From contig CM030935.1 in assembly GCA_018136815.1 (NCBI GenBank), positions 845,382 to 909,381 of the forward strand: a stretch of 64,000 bases of DNA, read 5' to 3'. Shown here piece by piece: positions 11,224 through 21,345 of this stretch (the first letter of the stretch is position 1; each line of letters begins with the position of its first letter). The position numbers and the translations under genes are program-made. Source of the DNA: Isochrysis galbana (lineage: Eukaryota; Haptophyta; Isochrysidales; Isochrysidaceae). The notes under the pieces were generated by a model. The model saw only the letters and a list, made by a program, of their open reading frames with translations, ran no database searches and had not been told where the DNA came from.

Positions 11224-11527
11224 GGAAGTTAGGGGCCACGGCGGTAGAGAGCACGACAATTATAGCCCAGGTCTCGGCACGCGTGATGCACCGCACAGGA
11301 AGCCGTTCGCGCGCTGACGGCGAGCGCGAGATCGAGGCTCTTACACTCTCACAGCCACCACCGCCGTGGCGATCCCCGCGAGCGAGTTCAGCCTCTCCAA
11401 AGGGTGCTGTTTGTCCCTCATCTTCTCTATCATTTTTATCTCAAGTCTCTAAGGAAATATGGGGTTTCACAGGAACTCCCGTTCACTCCGCGGCCGGGAT
11501 CTCTGGATTCTTGGATTCTTCTCTCCG

Positions 11528-11761
11528 TTCGCACTCGCTCGAGTCTAGCTTCTATCACGGATGGGTGTATTCGCCTTATAGGATGATCGATAATCTTAAA
11601 TTTCCTAAGGCACACGCACAGCCTAACAATGGGTGGGTTGGGTAGGGAGAGCGAAAGCCGAGAGAGAAGTCTAGACCCCTGGCGCGGTGTGAACGGGGGT
11701 TACTGTGAAACCTCACATTCGCACTCGCTCGAGTCTAGCTTCTATCACGGATGGGTGTATT
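11528..11761. repeat. 44-bp direct repeat, 190 bp apart
   Basis: The 44 bases at 11528-11571 recur without change at 11718-11761 (TTCGCACTCGCTCGAGTCTA is the first part). The spacer contains no gene. This could be a terminal repeat of a small element or an old segmental copy. A (GA)n run of about 58 bp follows at 11797-11854. Confidence 0.7.
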
Positions 11762-11793
11762 TGCCATCCGAACCCCTCGTCGTGTACGACGGA

Positions 11794-11855
<62 letters not shown>

Positions 11856-11870
11856 ATTGGTCGCGCCTAG

Positions 11871-12722
11871 CTAGACGTCCCCGATGGAATAGGCGTGGTC
11901 CAATAACCAACCGAAGAGGGCGAAAGCCGCCGTCGACGGGCCTACTGTGGGGTCAATGTAATGCTTCTCCCTGGTGGTTGTGCCAGGCGCCCAGCCTCCG
12001 AGCCAGTCGGCTCGGGCCCGGGGCACCTTGATGGCCTCGGTCGCCGATGAAGCGCCGGATCGGAGCGAGTGCCCTAGGTACGCGAAGCCAGGCGGTGCTA
12101 CGATGCCGTACCTACCTAACGTGTGGGCTACCCACTTGGACATGTGAGCGGTGGTGGGCGGCCGCTCTCCTGCGAGCTGGAACAGAAAGGGTGTGCACCT
12201 TCCTTGTTGCGCTTTGAGCTCCAGGAAGCGGCGGGCGAGTCGGACGACCAGGGGCACTTGCGACGGGATTCCTTGCGATGGTGGTGGATGAATGGGAATG
12301 CGGATCACGCGTCGAGTCCCTAGGTGTTTGCGCTGTTTCTCCGTGAGGCGCAGCCACATGAATTGCCCGTCCAGCCCGAAGTCTGAGGTGGCGAGTAGCG
12401 TAGTCGAGTCCTGCCTGCCCATGAACAAGTAAGCTAAGGCGATGGCCAGATGCTCTCGCAAGTCTGGCAGGGACAGCGACTGCTGCGCGCCCGTCAGAAT
12501 GCGCGATACCGCCTCCGCCGGGAGGGGGATGCGAGTGTTGATGGTGCGCGCGCGGGCTTGCGAACGGGCCATACCTTTGCGCATGAGCGCTACGAGGTGG
12601 CCTTGGGCCGGCTTATCAAAGCCAAAGTCCGCGTGCATTGAGTTGATGGCCGAGAGGTACGGTTGCAGGCTGGCCGCCGCCACCGTACCCTTTTCGGCGA
12701 CGTAGCGCCAGGACGCGCGAGG
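11871..12722 (-). pseudogene. DIRS/Crypton-like tyrosine recombinase, 5'-truncated
   Basis: About 280 residues of a tyrosine recombinase are readable to a stop at 11871. The N-terminal SAM-like part includes LQPYLSAINSMHADFGF. The catalytic part includes LFMGRQDSTTLLA (candidate first Arg), the H-x-x-R box LGHSLRSGASS and the Tyr of EKHYIDPTV. The family cuts and joins DNA through a Tyr-phosphate link; this type occurs in DIRS retrotransposons and Cryptons. The coding sequence meets a D-family repeat at 12722, which supplies the first ORF codons, so the true N-terminus is missing. No partner reverse transcriptase of DIRS type is seen. Confidence 0.75.
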
Positions 12723-12886
12723 CAGGCGAGCCTGCCAGGGAGAGAGTGGGTCAGCAGGGCAGTGGGCTCCTGGCAAGCCATCAGGCGTGCCTGGAGCATG
12801 GGTGGTTCCTCCCCCATGGCAGGGGAGGAGTGGAGAGGGGGGGGGGCTCGTGCCCCCCCATGGGCGAACTAAGTATAAACTTAGTT
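12723..12886 (-). mobile_element. Family D retroposon fragment (copy D2, 5' end only)
   Basis: Read on the minus strand it begins AACTAAGTTTATACTTAGTT at 12886 and follows family D for about 165 bp before the recombinase sequence starts. Loss of the 3' end is not what simple target-primed truncation gives, so a later deletion or recombination is likely. Confidence 0.75.
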
Positions 12887-13267
12887 GCTTTCCCAACGTG
12901 GAGTGCATGCCGGATCTCCGGGGACCCGGGGGCGGAGGAGAGAGGAGGGAGGCCGCGAGAAAGGGGGCGATGGGGCGGCGGAGCTTTCTCGCGCCAACCT
13001 TTCCCGCCGGGGAGAAACGGCTGTTTTAAACTTAGTTATTCATCTCCGCTCCCGGCTACCATCTACCATACTGTACGCACCACCGGGTCTGGCGGACCGG
13101 CGGACCCGGTGACACGGTACCGGTCCACCGGTACCGGTGGAACAACTTAGCCGGGGTCAGCATGGGTTCTGGACAGGCCTTACCTACGTCTAATTTGTTG
13201 CGCGTGGTCGTATGGGTAGGCGTGGGTGTCTTTGGGTTTCGTTTGAGGGTTTTGGCCTCGTTGCGCA

Positions 13268-13396
13268 GTGACCTCCTCCTGGCAAGCCATAAGGCATGCC
13301 AGGAGGGTGGGTGGTTCCTCCCCCACGGCAGGGGAGGAGTGGAGAGAGGGGGAGGGGCTCGTACCCCCCATGGGCGAACCAAGTATAAACTTAGTT
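13268..13396 (-). mobile_element. Family D retroposon fragment (copy D3, 5' end only)
   Basis: The head AACTAAGTTTATACTTGGTT (minus, from 13396) and the following GCCCATGGGGG segment match family D for about 130 bp. The sequence between D2 and D3 (12887-13267) shows no gene; it contains a perfect palindrome TCCACCGGTACCGGTGGA near 13124. Confidence 0.7.
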
Positions 13397-13519
13397 GGCA
13401 CATGTAAGATGTGAGGTCACGGTCAGTACACGCAGGCTACTGACTACACCCAACGACAGATACAAGCTCCAAGCGAAAAAGAAAGGAGGCTCGTCTAAAC
13501 TGGAAATTTTCTTCTCATA

Positions 13520-15526
13520 TCATGTTGCATCGAGTGAGAAGATGTTCGGCACGTCGGTGACGTATTCCCCGGTGACATAGTGCAGATACCCTCCGCCATT
13601 ACGTTCGACTCTTTCCCATAGGTTTTTGCGTAGCGGCTGGACGGCGCGCACGTTGGACAACCAGTGATCGTCTATCTTTTCGCATATGGATGAAACGCGT
13701 TGCAGCAAAAGCTCCGCTTTGGCACGCAGTTGCGGAGTACGCAGGATCTCATCGTAGCACATCAGCGCTGACCAAACCTAAGGAGGAACAGGCCATAGTA
13801 TTGTCGACAACACGAGTGTAGGCACTCGACCTGCAGTAGACTACTCGCTAATCCAGTATCGACCGTGAACAACTTTCGAGATGGGTTTGACACTGACGGC
13901 ATGGGCTTCTGCTCCTACTGATGGTGGAGGTGGCAGTGGATAAGGCAACGTGAGGAGGGGAGCACCTCTGCTTTGTCCTCAGTGATCGCAGAAGTTGAGT
14001 ATCGATTCAAGAAGTGGCCGCCCTCTGGCGCAGAAGAAAGCTGTGAGGAATCGGCGTCGTGCTGCATGTACTTGCCACCAGAACCGTAGCGAAAGTTTTC
14101 CGGGTTGTGCGCCTCCCATTCCAGGTCCGACGCGGTGAAACTACAGGCATGATTGTTCGTGGAGGCAAGTGGTGGCTCAACGTCGGTGAGCCGTTAGGAC
14201 TCTCAACATGGGGTGATCACTCGCAAGTCAATGAGGAAGGGCGGAGTGATGCCTTAGCTCGCGCGGTTTTGCGCCGCCCCCCACCGTGGCTGGCCAGGCA
14301 CCTCGACGGGCCGCGAAGGCGGTAGTCTATCAGGTGGAACAGCTCGTGGTGGAAAGAGTGGCGCTTGCGCCGCGGGGCGCGGTCGCCAACATCTATAAAC
14401 AGATTGCCACTGGCTAAATCAGGGACGTCGCGCCTGCGCTGCCCATTATACCTAGCAGACATACGAGTGGTTGCTTTAGGGTAAGGTCTGGGAGCTGGTG
14501 GACTCCGCACCAGGTGTCGAGCTATGTGTGGTTGTGAGCGGTGCGCACAATCAGGTGAGGATGGATGAGCGGCGAGCTTAGCATGATCAACTTAGGGGCA
14601 TGGGGAGTGGGGCAACAGCCAAGCCTACTGCACACGATAGAGCTTCCAGGCCAGCGACACCAGCTCGTGGTAGACGGCGATGAGCTCACCGAAGTTCCTC
14701 GCAAAAGATAATCTTGCTGACACCTATTGCCTCAAATAGCTCGGGCGGGTAGAGGACATGTTCCGGAGAGAGGATTCGACATGTCCTGGAGAACAAGGTA
14801 AACGTTGGTGGGTAAGAGTATCCAAACGTTGGTGGGTAAGAGTATCCTTCGCCTTGCGCCTCACTGCTGGTCGTGCCGACTTTTCGAGTGCAACATATCT
14901 GCCCTTCTGCGAGCAGATATGCGGATCGCCCCGCCGCTTTCCGCCCCGTGCGAGATCGCCATGCGGCTACGCCACTTTCAGGGCGCAGCACACCGGTGGA
15001 GCCTCAACTCATCCGGAGGGACGCCCGCAATCCCTGTACGAGCCGTAGGATTCGACGTGGACTGTGGCGCGCCCGTAAATTCGTGCACAGCGACGTACGC
15101 CATGTCTGCCATCTGAGAGACAGCCGCCTCGAAGCCAGACAGATGTCTAAGCTGCGGGAGCGGCTGGGCCCATGAGAGCAATGCCGTCTCCTTGTGCAAC
15201 CAACGCAGGCGGACGTTTGCCTTGCTGGAGCGGAGAACGAGCCACTCCGAGTCTCCGACAGCAAAAACTTCTGAGTCTGCATCCTCACGGCGCAGGCAGC
15301 GACAGGCGGCGTCCGACGCGCCGAGCGCGGCGGCCTCCTGCACCGGCGTCAGGACGATCGCGCGAACTGCGTCTGGCGAGCCCTCTGTTGATGTGTTCAT
15401 TGATGGCTCTGCGGTGAGCGGCCGCACCCTACTCGTACCCTTGGGCTGCTTTGGCGCAGTCTGGCTGAGCTCCGCATCTATGCCGGCGTCGCAGCATCCG
15501 AAGCATGATGAGAAGAGCCCCGCCAT
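13520..15526 (-). CDS. Putative HExxH zinc metallopeptidase (five exons)
   Basis: Exons 14994-15526, 14690-14785, 14302-14451, 13966-14140 and 13520-13777 join through GT-AG introns with matching phases into 403 residues. The catalytic motif is HHELFHLID: His245, Glu246, His249. It is followed by DLEWEAHNPENFRYGSGG, NRYSTSAITEDKAEVW (acidic EDKAE motif) and LRAKAELLLQRV. Upstream, LYPPELFEAIGVSKIIFCEEL precedes the motif. This order resembles the bacterial and eukaryotic 'putative zinc-binding metallopeptidase' group (Peptidase_Mx-like); the family name is from memory. The N-terminal 180 residues are unrelated to it and start MAGLFSSCFGCC, a Cys cluster suited to palmitoylation. The exon 1 to exon 2 join is the least certain. 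Upstream (15590-15870) is a purine-rich tract. Confidence 0.8.
14801..14848. repeat. 24-bp perfect tandem duplication in intron 1
   Basis: The unit AACGTTGGTGGGTAAGAGTA plus TCCA occurs twice head to tail inside the first intron of the metallopeptidase gene. It is one of many short tandem duplications in this window. Confidence 0.75.
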
Positions 15527-15589
15527 CGCACCGCTGCCCCCACTCAACTTGTGCTGGTGGAGGCCACGCAGTGTGATGCGGACCGAGAG

Positions 15590-15870
15590 AGGCGGGTGGG
15601 GAGGGAGGGGAGGAGCGGGAGGGCGGCGGCGCTTAGGCGCGCGGGAGAGGAGGAGAGAAGCGGTCTCGTCGGGCGCGTCGATGGTGGACGGTGGGGGGGT
15701 GGGGGGTGGGGAGTGGGGGGGGGCTTCCGCGCAAAGAGGGCGACCGAGTGATAAGAGAGGGAAAAGCAGATAAGAGAGGGGGGAGGGAGAGAGTGCAGAG
15801 GACGGGAGAGAAAATACGGGAAACGGGAGAGAGAAGAAGAGAAGAAGAGGAAGAAGGAGGAGTGTGGCGA
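15590..15870. repeat. Purine-rich tract upstream of the metallopeptidase gene
   Basis: The plus strand is almost all G and A for about 280 bp, with GGGGTGGGG blocks and GAGAGAAG runs. On the gene's sense strand it is a pyrimidine tract just before the first exon. A promoter role is inferred only. Confidence 0.5.
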
Positions 15871-16221
15871 CGAGGAGAATGATTTTTTGTCAGTTCGCAC
15901 TGCCAGAGCTCTACCAGTAACAACAAGTACTTTACTCCTAGAGGCTTGAGCTTTGCAGAGCGCAGAGCGGCTGAACGCCGCCGTCCGCTGCTTGTCGGCC
16001 CCTGGTTCAGCTCTCTGAGGGTATCTGGAGCCTGGCGTGGCCCAGACTAATTATAGTCATGTCGTGCTAGGCCATCTGCCAAATGCGTGGAGGCTCTTAG
16101 TGTCTAAGAGATCCGGGCCGCCAGGCTCGGGTGGCCACACCCCGGCGCGCATCGCGCTAGGCTTGCCCAAAACGCGATTAGATAGAAAGGGAAGAAAAGG
16201 GCGATTAGATAGAAAGGAAGC

Positions 16222-16595
16222 AACTAAGTTCATACTTAGTTCGCCCATGGGGGGGCACGAGCCCCCCCCCTCTCTCCACTCCTCCCCTGCCATGGGGTAG
16301 GAACCACCCATCCTCCTGGCATGCCTGATGGCTTGCCAAGAGCCCACTGCCATGCTGACCCACTCTCTCCCTGACAGGCTCGCCTGATCGCCTGATTGCT
16401 CGTCCTGGCCCCTCGTGGCCAGCCCATTGCTCCAACCCCCCCTCCCCCCTTGTTCGACAGGCAGACAGGTGCAGAGTGGGGGCCCCTAAGGCCCAGGAGC
16501 GCCAGCGAGGGAGAGGCAGGGGAGGCCAGGGCCCAGCCCCAGCCTCCTCTGCCCCCTGAGCTGGCCTCCAGGAGCCTCCAGGGGTCGCCACACAC
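16222..16595 (+). mobile_element. Family D retroposon (copy D4)
   Basis: It starts AACTAAGTTCATACTTAGTT and follows family D through the shared core (GCCAGCGAGGGAGAGGCAGG at about 16501). Its second half (from about 16478) is the closest relative of the G element at 36484. It diverges near 16595, just before the end of a hAT reading frame. Confidence 0.78.
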
Positions 16596-16620
16596 CACAC
16601 ACACGCGCGCGCGTGTTGAT

Positions 16621-18038
16621 TCAATCGGTGTTCTGACTTGCAAATAAAGACGCCTCCAAGGTAAAAAAAAATCTTCTTAAAATTCCCCGCTACGCGTGCG
16701 GCGTGAGGCAGTGTGCTAGTGTACCTCCCTACTACCCAACCTTAACCCCTGACAACCCCCTTCCCCTTTCCCAGTTCCCTCTTTATCGGAGAAGCTGGTT
16801 CCGGGGAGGCCGCGCGCGCTGCTTCGGCCGGGAGTTGGAGAGAAGGGGGCTGGAGACTGTGATTCGTCCTGTACGCTAGTGTTGATTCGGGTTGCCTTCT
16901 ATTGTATTTCGTGGGATCTTTATTGATATCCTCCTCGTTAGGGAGTGAAGTGTTGGAAGAGGGCCCAAGGCAGGGCACTGAGTTGTAGGTAATTGTGGCC
17001 CACAAGAGTGGGATGAAAACGTGAAGTGTATCAACAAAGGTCTTGAGTTGAAAGTTTTGGTGCTTGAAACAGAGGGCGAGGGGGTTCGTGCTGTTTGGGT
17101 TGGTTCTAGAGGGAAGGGAGAGTAGGAGAGGGAGTCAAGTGTTGAAGGAGGGCCCAAGGCAGGGCACTGAGTTGTAGGTTCTTGTGGCCCACAGGAGTGG
17201 GGTGAAAACGAGAAGTGAGTCAACATGTTGAAAAACAGAGGCACAAGTTGCTCTCCGTAGGAGATTGATGGTTGTGAAGTGCCCTCCCATGTTGGGTGCA
17301 CTGATGGTAGAGGTTTCCACCATGGGGAGGGCAGCTGAGCTGCCCTCCCACATGAGGTGCTCTTGGGGTGGGAGGGTTTCCCACTGTTGGAGGGAGTCTC
17401 AAAGACCCCCTGCATGCTACGCAGAGCCATGGGGGCAACCTGTTCGGTGCCAGTGCTCGCCACCCCGCGCGCTTGCGCGGGCGTGGTTTGGATGGGCTGG
17501 ATGGGCTCTGAGAGGGCTTTCTGACGAGCCGCCTCGGGCGGCATGGGGCGTCCCAGGTGGGGCGCGGTGGCGAGGGTCGCCTGGGGCTCGGGAGCGGTCG
17601 CGGCACGCTCCATAGTTCAAACTATAACAATAGTTCAAGACGCCTCCAAGGTAGTATCCTTTGCAGACTTCTGCAGATCGCCATGCATTTTGCCAGCCAC
17701 CGACCGAGAACACACGCAACACGCTCTACCCCTGCGGTCGACGCCGGCGCGGCTAAGAATTGCCTCGCCATTTTGGCCAGGTTTGGCCACATGCTAGCCT
17801 TTGCACGGGCGAGGTAGGTGAGAGGACGCTCCTGGCGGGCGCCGTTCATGTATAAGCGTTGGGCACGTCCGCCTTGGCGAGGTTGTGTTGTCCGACTCTT
17901 TGATCGGCATGCACTAGAAGCCAGAGGCCAGGTCCAGAAGGCACAGAAAGAGCGAGTCCCTGTAACCTTGGCGATCAAGATACAAGACGTGCTCTTTTTG
18001 CGGAGGATGGTGGGACTGGGTACGATGGCTGCCCACAA
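16621..18038 (-). pseudogene. hAT transposase C-terminal remnant, split by a retroposon
   Basis: On the minus strand WPNLAKMARQFLAAPAST and AGVERV of the hAT dimerisation domain are readable near 17790-17730. After the short duplications near 17700-17735 the frame continues with KMHGDLQKSAKDTTLEAS. The frame then breaks at 17637, where the E element is inserted, and resumes after its second target duplication as LFASQNTD and a stop at 16621-16623. Removing E and one duplication restores the domain end. Two short tandem duplications (one is TGGC) also break the frame, so the gene is dead. Confidence 0.8.
16663..17636 (-). mobile_element. Hairpin-headed retroposon, family E, full length with target duplication
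   Basis: This 974-bp element is flanked by perfect 16-bp duplications, ACCTTGGAGGCGTCTT on the minus strand (plus-strand 16647-16662 and 17637-17652). It starts GAACTATTGTTATAGTT (arms AACTAT/ATAGTT) followed by TGAACTATGGAGCG. It contains an internal direct repeat of about 75 bp (16949-17030 and 17144-17225). Its last 205 bp or so match the 3' UTR of LINE family 1 (8802-9008), including the final T-run. The structure is that of a SINE-like element moved by that LINE. Confidence 0.9.
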
Positions 18039-18059
18039 AACTAAAAACCCTGTAGAAGC

Positions 18060-18470
18060 TCAACTTCCACTTGTGACTTGATACTTGATGATGCCTGACC
18101 TCCTCGACGCACCGGTGGTGGCCTCGATCAGTACCTCGTTGATCTTTCGGACTTGCTCGCACTCGCACGCCCATTGCTTGTGTTGATCCTCGTCGACTTC
18201 GAGGATGACGACCGAGTGTCCCCTACATACAGGAAGTAGATAGAGCCGTTCGCGCACTCGCCACGCTCGGCAAAGTTTGGGATCCGCTCACACCCCTTCT
18301 TCGCCACTTCGCCTCGCAACTCGCAACGTTTGCTCAGCCCCCACGTCGGTGTTCCGTCTTCTTCATGTTCTTCATGGATTCTCTCATTGCATGTTGCACC
18401 GAGAGCATCCTCAATATAGAACCCACTCGCCACTCGCAACAACCCGTTGCTTTTCGTACGTAACGACACG
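18060..18470 (-). pseudogene. Broken ORF with a VVILEVDEDQH motif
   Basis: A frame at 18060-18257 reads VVILEVDEDQHKQWACECEQ and RKINEVLIEATTG. The frame at 18128-18469 supplies a likely upstream part (RIPNFAERGECANGSIYF), so a frameshift near 18225 is probable. The E-x-D-E-x-Q-H plus C-x-C-E pattern is one I associate with nuclease-like proteins found in algal genomes and their large DNA viruses; this is recollection, not a search result. No start or full domain is preserved. Confidence 0.4.
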
Positions 18471-18609
18471 AGCGAGAAGGGGAGATCGTGATTTCAATCA
18501 GATACCGAACCCTGCCCCAAATCGAGGAAATGCAGTAAGACCACGTGTGTGTCTTTCGACATACGTGTGATGAGTCAAGTTCAGTCAAGTTACCTCCAGG
18601 TGACAACGG

Positions 18610-18929
18610 AAGGTGCTAGCAGGGATTGGGGTGCAAATGAACGCTTCTGGTCTGCCATCGGTTCTTGCTTCTTGGTTCTTGGTGTGGCGGTGTGGCGGCT
18701 GTGCTGGTGTGGATGGTGTGGTATGTGGAGGTTGTTGCTGGGCTGTGCGTGGCTCTGTGCGTTCGGCGAGGGGCGGCTCGCGGCCACCTGGATGGGCGAG
18801 GTCCCAGAATGAGGGCGCTGCGGTGCTGCGAGGCGTCGGCCATCACTTGGTCGGCCGGCGCGGTGGGGTGGGTGGAGAGAGAGGAGGGGAGCGTGGCGCG
18901 CTCCATGACCCTATCGTTATAAAGATAGT
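18610..18929 (-). mobile_element. Hairpin-headed retroposon, family B (copy B1)
   Basis: The head is GACTATCTTTATAACGATAG (minus, from 18929) followed by GGTCATGGAGCGCGCC. It matches the B2 copy at 20909 for roughly 200 bp with moderate divergence. The 3' end is not clear. Confidence 0.65.
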
Positions 18930-19258
18930 CGCGGCATCTAGATAGAACACGAGACGAAAATAGGCATACTATTCAACGCCACAAACACACACTAGAAGCA
19001 GAATTGTGAAAGAAGAGGTGGGGAAAGAAAGTTTGACATACATTGACAATACGCACATGCAGTAGCGAAGCATGGGGAAGTACAACGCCCTGCACGATCG
19101 GTCAATGTGCACAATACACGCAATGATAGAGGGTATCTTGCCTTTGCTCTGTCTAAGTGTGCGCAAGCAAGCCTTGTGCAAAATGATTCAGTGATAACCG
19201 ATGGGCAGTTGACTTTTGTGTTGAGTCAGATGGTAAGTCAAATCAATCTCAACCGGGT

Positions 19259-20227
19259 CTAGGCAAGCTGGCGCGCGTCTGATTTCCAGCTGCCACTGAG
19301 ATCCTTGCTGGCTGTATCATCCGCAACAAACGCACCAGCTCGGCGACGCAAGCTCTCATTGGCGGCATGCAGCTTAGCGTTCTCCTTGCGCAATGCTACA
19401 TTGGCCATTACAAGGCTCTCCTTGTTCCCACAGTCAGCACATGCATCTAGCATATCACGGGCGAGGGCCCCGAGCAACGCCTCGTCTACCTGCTCGCCAT
19501 CGCGCGTGACATAGAAAACGTCGCGCACGCGCCCTTCGTGCTCTTCATCAGCGCCGCCACTGAATCCCAGCACATCGCAACCTTGATTCGCAAGGACAGC
19601 AGTCAATGATGCAATTAGCATGGGCACGTCGGGCCCTTCCACGATGATGGACGTCGCGTCCTCCCGGTCGTCGTTGCTCAGATGGATTGAGAAAGCGGAA
19701 CGCTCTCTAGATATCGCCTTTATCTCAGCAATACGCCCGGTGTCGATGAAGAGTAGATTGACCATGCCGAGCGAACACCCACAAAAGACGCCCACAATCT
19801 GACCGATAAGCCCGATGCGCCTCACAAGCGGAGTGGAGCGCTGGGCAGGCGTCAAGTTGGGGCGAGGCAACCCCAACCGAGAAAAGAGTGCTTCAAGCTG
19901 TGCGCCACCGGCGACACCAGCAACATCCGAGCAGATTTGGCCGCATGCTGCTGCGGCAAGTGTGGACAGGCCAAAGGTGACACCGAGGGTGAGATCGATG
20001 AAGTTGCCTGCGTGAATCATGACGGTGTTATCGACAAATCCGAATCCGACCATCGGGACTGCGGAGGCGAGAAACCACCTGCGCAGCTCAATGGGCTGGA
20101 TGCTGTGCGGCAGAGATGGGCGAGAGAGGCCCTGGTGGACCAGCATGTTGTGCTGCCTGGCAGGCGCAAGCCGGCCGCGCTGCAGGAGCGGGCGGCGCGT
20201 TAAGCGCGGGCGCCGGAAGGGCGGCAT
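19259..20227 (-). CDS. TMEM65 family membrane protein fused to an ACT domain
   Basis: An intronless frame of 322 residues starts at the first ATG (20227). The N-terminus is Arg-rich (MPPFRRPRLTRRPLLQRGR), a mitochondrial-type presequence. The TMEM65 domain spans about residues 48-165, with RRWFLASAVPMVGFGFVDNT, IDLTLGVTFGLSTLAAAACG, QICSDVAGV and GLIGQIVGVFCGCSLGMVNL, giving three or so membrane segments. TMEM65 proteins sit in the mitochondrial inner membrane. Residues about 188-255 look like an ACT domain (SIIVEGPDVPMLIASLTAVL, then VRDVFYVTRDGEQVD), a small ligand-binding module. A predicted helix (RKENAKLHAANESLRRR) follows. The fusion suggests ligand control of an inner-membrane function; ligand unknown. 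A CT-rich stretch precedes the gene at 20340-20465. Confidence 0.9.
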   Translation of the reverse strand: MPPFRRPRLTRRPLLQRGRLAPARQHNMLVHQGLSRPSLPHSIQPIELRRWFLASAVPMVGFGFVDNTVMIHAGNFIDLTLGVTFGLSTLAAAACGQICSDVAGVAGGAQLEALFSRLGLPRPNLTPAQRSTPLVRRIGLIGQIVGVFCGCSLGMVNLLFIDTGRIAEIKAISRERSAFSIHLSNDDREDATSIIVEGPDVPMLIASLTAVLANQGCDVLGFSGGADEEHEGRVRDVFYVTRDGEQVDEALLGALARDMLDACADCGNKESLVMANVALRKENAKLHAANESLRRRAGAFVADDTASKDLSGSWKSDARQLA

Positions 20228-20908
20228 AGCTTGAGGTGGAAGGGGAGGAGCGGGTGCGCTCTTCCTCCTCACACAAGGACCCCGCCTCGTGTCGCTCGCG
20301 GGGCCTCGCCGCTCTGGCTACCCACCGTCTCTCGCCTCCTGCTTCTCCACCCAGCCCTCCTCTCTCTCTCTCTCCTCAACACTTGGTGTCCGCACTGCCC
20401 CCCCCCCCCCCCCCGTTCGTTGTCCGGTCTTCTCTTTTCTCTTCTGTCCCTTCAAACTCTTCTCTCATTGATTGGAATGCCGGCTAGATGCAAGACAGAG
20501 ATAGAAGCGGAGAGAACGCATCGTGGAGGAAACCACGGCGGTACTCCTAATAGAGTACTCCCCCCACAAGGAAAAGAAAACAGATCGGCAGAAGAGAGGG
20601 GGCGGGGGGGCGGGGGGGGGGGGGGGGGCTGCCGGCGTCGCGTTGTCCCCCCCCCGCCCCCCCCATCCGCCTCTGAGAAAGGGGGATGACTTCAGCAGCC
20701 TCTTCAGTGAGAGCGTGAGAGCGGGCTCATGGCCGCTCTCCACAGCGTCGGAGGACGATGGACGATGGGAGTGATGATGGGGGCGCGGGGCGCCGGTCTC
20801 GAATGGCGAATGGGCGAGAGAGCGATAGCGATGGGCAGAGCGGGCGGAAGGCCCGCGGCCCGCTTCTGAGGGGGAAGGGCCTTGGGCGCCTAGATGTGAA
20901 AAAGAAAG

Positions 20909-21150
20909 AACTATCGTTATGATCGATAGGGTCATGGAGCGCGCCTCGCTCCCACCCACTCTCCCCGCCCACCTCACCGCGCCGACCGACCACGACATGA
21001 CAGACGCTGCGCAGGCGCAGCGCCCTCCAGCCTCCAGCCAGGGCCATGGGCCATGCCAGCCCAGGTACCCGCGAGCCACGGCCCGAGCCAAGCCCACAGA
21101 GCCACACGGACAGGATTCACCCCAACACCATACAACACACCAACACTGAC
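20909..21150 (+). mobile_element. Hairpin-headed retroposon, family B (copy B2)
   Basis: The head AACTATCGTTATGATCGATA (arms CTATCG/CGATAG) leads into GGGTCATGGAGCGCGCC. The body matches B1. It runs into the MITE at 21162. The interval 20273-20908 between the TMEM65-ACT gene and this copy contains homopolymer C and G runs (20395-20414, 20603-20632) and no supported gene. Confidence 0.65.
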
Positions 21151-21161
21151 CCTAGATGCTA

Positions 21162-21343
21162 GATGGGAAATACGTATTTACCGTTTACCGTATTTGGACA
21201 GAGGCCAAATACATATGTATTTGGCTGTATTTGAAGCGCGTCCTGGGTTGTAGGCCTCGAATGTATTTGAAACGTATTTGGCCGGAGGCCAAATACATAT
21301 GTATTTGGCTGTATTTGCAGGCCCCAGCACCGTATTTCCCATC
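21162..21343. mobile_element. TA-flanked MITE (copy 1)
   Basis: This 182-bp element has terminal inverted repeats GATGGGAAATACG / CGTATTTCCCATC and is bounded by TA on both sides (21160-21161, 21344-21345), as expected for Tc1/mariner target duplications. Inside are two copies of the palindrome CCAAATACATATGTATTTGG. It has no coding capacity. Copy 2 is at 44833-45022. No protein in the window can be tied to these ends. Confidence 0.85.
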
Positions 21344-21345
21344 TA

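Noticed and set aside
14217..15547. Two separate small genes at 14217-14510 and 14978-15547
   Set aside because: Phase-matched introns join them with three other pieces into one metallopeptidase, and the apparent 15547 start is TTG.
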